Assembly: GCA_958439775.1 (NCBI GenBank)
Contig: CAUBWQ010000060.1
Coordinates: 1-6,158, forward strand
Length of the DNA stretch: 6,158 nt
Reading direction: 5' to 3'
Source: an uncultured Collinsella sp.
GTDB taxonomy: Bacteria > Actinomycetota > Coriobacteriia > Coriobacteriales > Coriobacteriaceae
Below the pieces are notes generated by a model. That model made no database searches, was not told the origin of the DNA, and saw only the letters and a program-made list of their open reading frames with translations. The position numbers and the translations under genes were made by a program. Below, in pieces: positions 5,720 through 6,158 of the stretch; position 1 is the stretch's first letter, and each line of letters opens with the position of its first letter.

Positions 5720-6158
5720 ATGAGCGATAGCCAGAACATGTCCGATGAGGTGCGCGCCCGCCTGCGCGCCATTCCCTCCGTCAACGAGCTGCTTGCCGAG
5801 TGGCCGGTAGTGAAGGCGGCGGGGGAGACCTGCGACGCGGTGGTACATGCCGCCGTCACGGCCGAGCTCGACGAGGAGCGCGCCGCCATTCGCGCCGGCG
5901 CCGCCCCGCGCTCCAAGCGCGACCTGGCTTCGGCCATCGAGTGGCGTGCGCACCGCTCCGCGCTGCCGAGCCTGCGTCCCGCAGTCAACGCCACGGGTGT
6001 GGTTATCCATACCAACCTGGGTCGAGCCCCGCTCGCGGAGTCGGCCGCCAAGGCCGTGGCCGAGGTTGCGCGCGGGTATAGCACGCTCGAGTACAGCGTC
6101 GACACCTGTTCGCGCGGGTCGCGCAAGGAGCACGCCGCGCAACTGATTCGCTCGCTCA
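5720..6158 (+). CDS. selA: L-seryl-tRNA(Sec) selenium transferase SelA (3' partial)
   Basis: PLP-dependent enzyme that converts Ser-tRNA(Sec) to Sec-tRNA(Sec) using selenophosphate. The first 146 codons are present and the frame runs off the window. The N-terminal domain begins with the typical LRAIPSVNELL (about 15-25). The family signature around residues 86-105 is clear, with NATGVVIHTNLGRAPL, followed by the GYSTLEYSVD segment and RGSRKEH (132-138). The PLP-binding lysine would lie beyond the window. The ATG at 5720 is chosen for GAAAGG (5708-5713) 6 bases upstream; a second ATG at 5738 has no comparable site. Its presence implies selenoprotein synthesis in this organism, and an FHL formate dehydrogenase is the obvious client, though none with an in-frame TGA lies in this window. 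SelB and tRNA(Sec) genes may follow. Confidence 0.95.
   Translation, partial: MSDSQNMSDEVRARLRAIPSVNELLAEWPVVKAAGETCDAVVHAAVTAELDEERAAIRAGAAPRSKRDLASAIEWRAHRSALPSLRPAVNATGVVIHTNLGRAPLAESAAKAVAEVARGYSTLEYSVDTCSRGSRKEHAAQLIRSL

Noticed and set aside
4600..6126. Long minus-strand open frame across the molybdoenzyme gene and selA
   Set aside because: It spans an intergenic region and two strongly supported genes, and its translation shows no family pattern.
1..6158. CRISPR arrays, insertion sequences, tRNA or rRNA genes
   Set aside because: No regularly spaced repeats, transposase-like frames, terminal inverted repeats or tRNA cloverleaf sequences were found. The region is tightly packed with ordinary metabolic genes.

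Overview
The window is a high-GC bacterial segment with every recognised gene on the + strand. It carries the distal half of a formate hydrogenlyase (FHL, group 4a [NiFe]-hydrogenase) operon, followed by a formate channel gene, a molybdopterin oxidoreductase gene and the start of selA. The proteins resemble enterobacterial Hyc proteins closely. Composition, codon choice and gene order (hyc genes, focA, molybdoenzyme, selA) suggest a gut actinobacterium of the Coriobacteriia, such as Collinsella. That assignment is inference from pattern and memory and is not proved by the sequence.

Layout: positions 1-654 hold the 3' part of hycF (iron-sulfur electron-transfer subunit; the gene begins upstream of the window). 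Then come hycG (657-1439, hydrogenase small subunit), hycH (1440-2021, maturation/accessory protein) and hycI (2021-2524, endopeptidase that matures the large subunit HycE). These four are packed with gaps of 2 and 0 bases and an overlap of 1 base, so they form one translationally coupled unit. After a 39-base gap with a possible RNA hairpin comes focA (2564-3403), closed by a strong intrinsic terminator (3426-3462). A separate gene at 3526-5643 encodes a 705-residue cytoplasmic Mo/W-bisPGD enzyme with a cysteine, not selenocysteine, at the expected metal-ligand position. A 76-base spacer with an inverted repeat and a candidate promoter precedes selA (5720 to the window end, truncated).

How it fits together: FocA moves formate across the membrane. 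The FHL complex, whose remaining subunits and formate dehydrogenase should lie upstream, oxidises formate to CO2 and reduces protons to H2. HycH and HycI build the hydrogenase. SelA makes Sec-tRNA, needed if the FHL formate dehydrogenase is a selenoprotein as in E. coli. The molybdoenzyme is the open question: it sits among formate and selenium genes but lacks the U-H signature of FdhH, and its substrate cannot be assigned from sequence.
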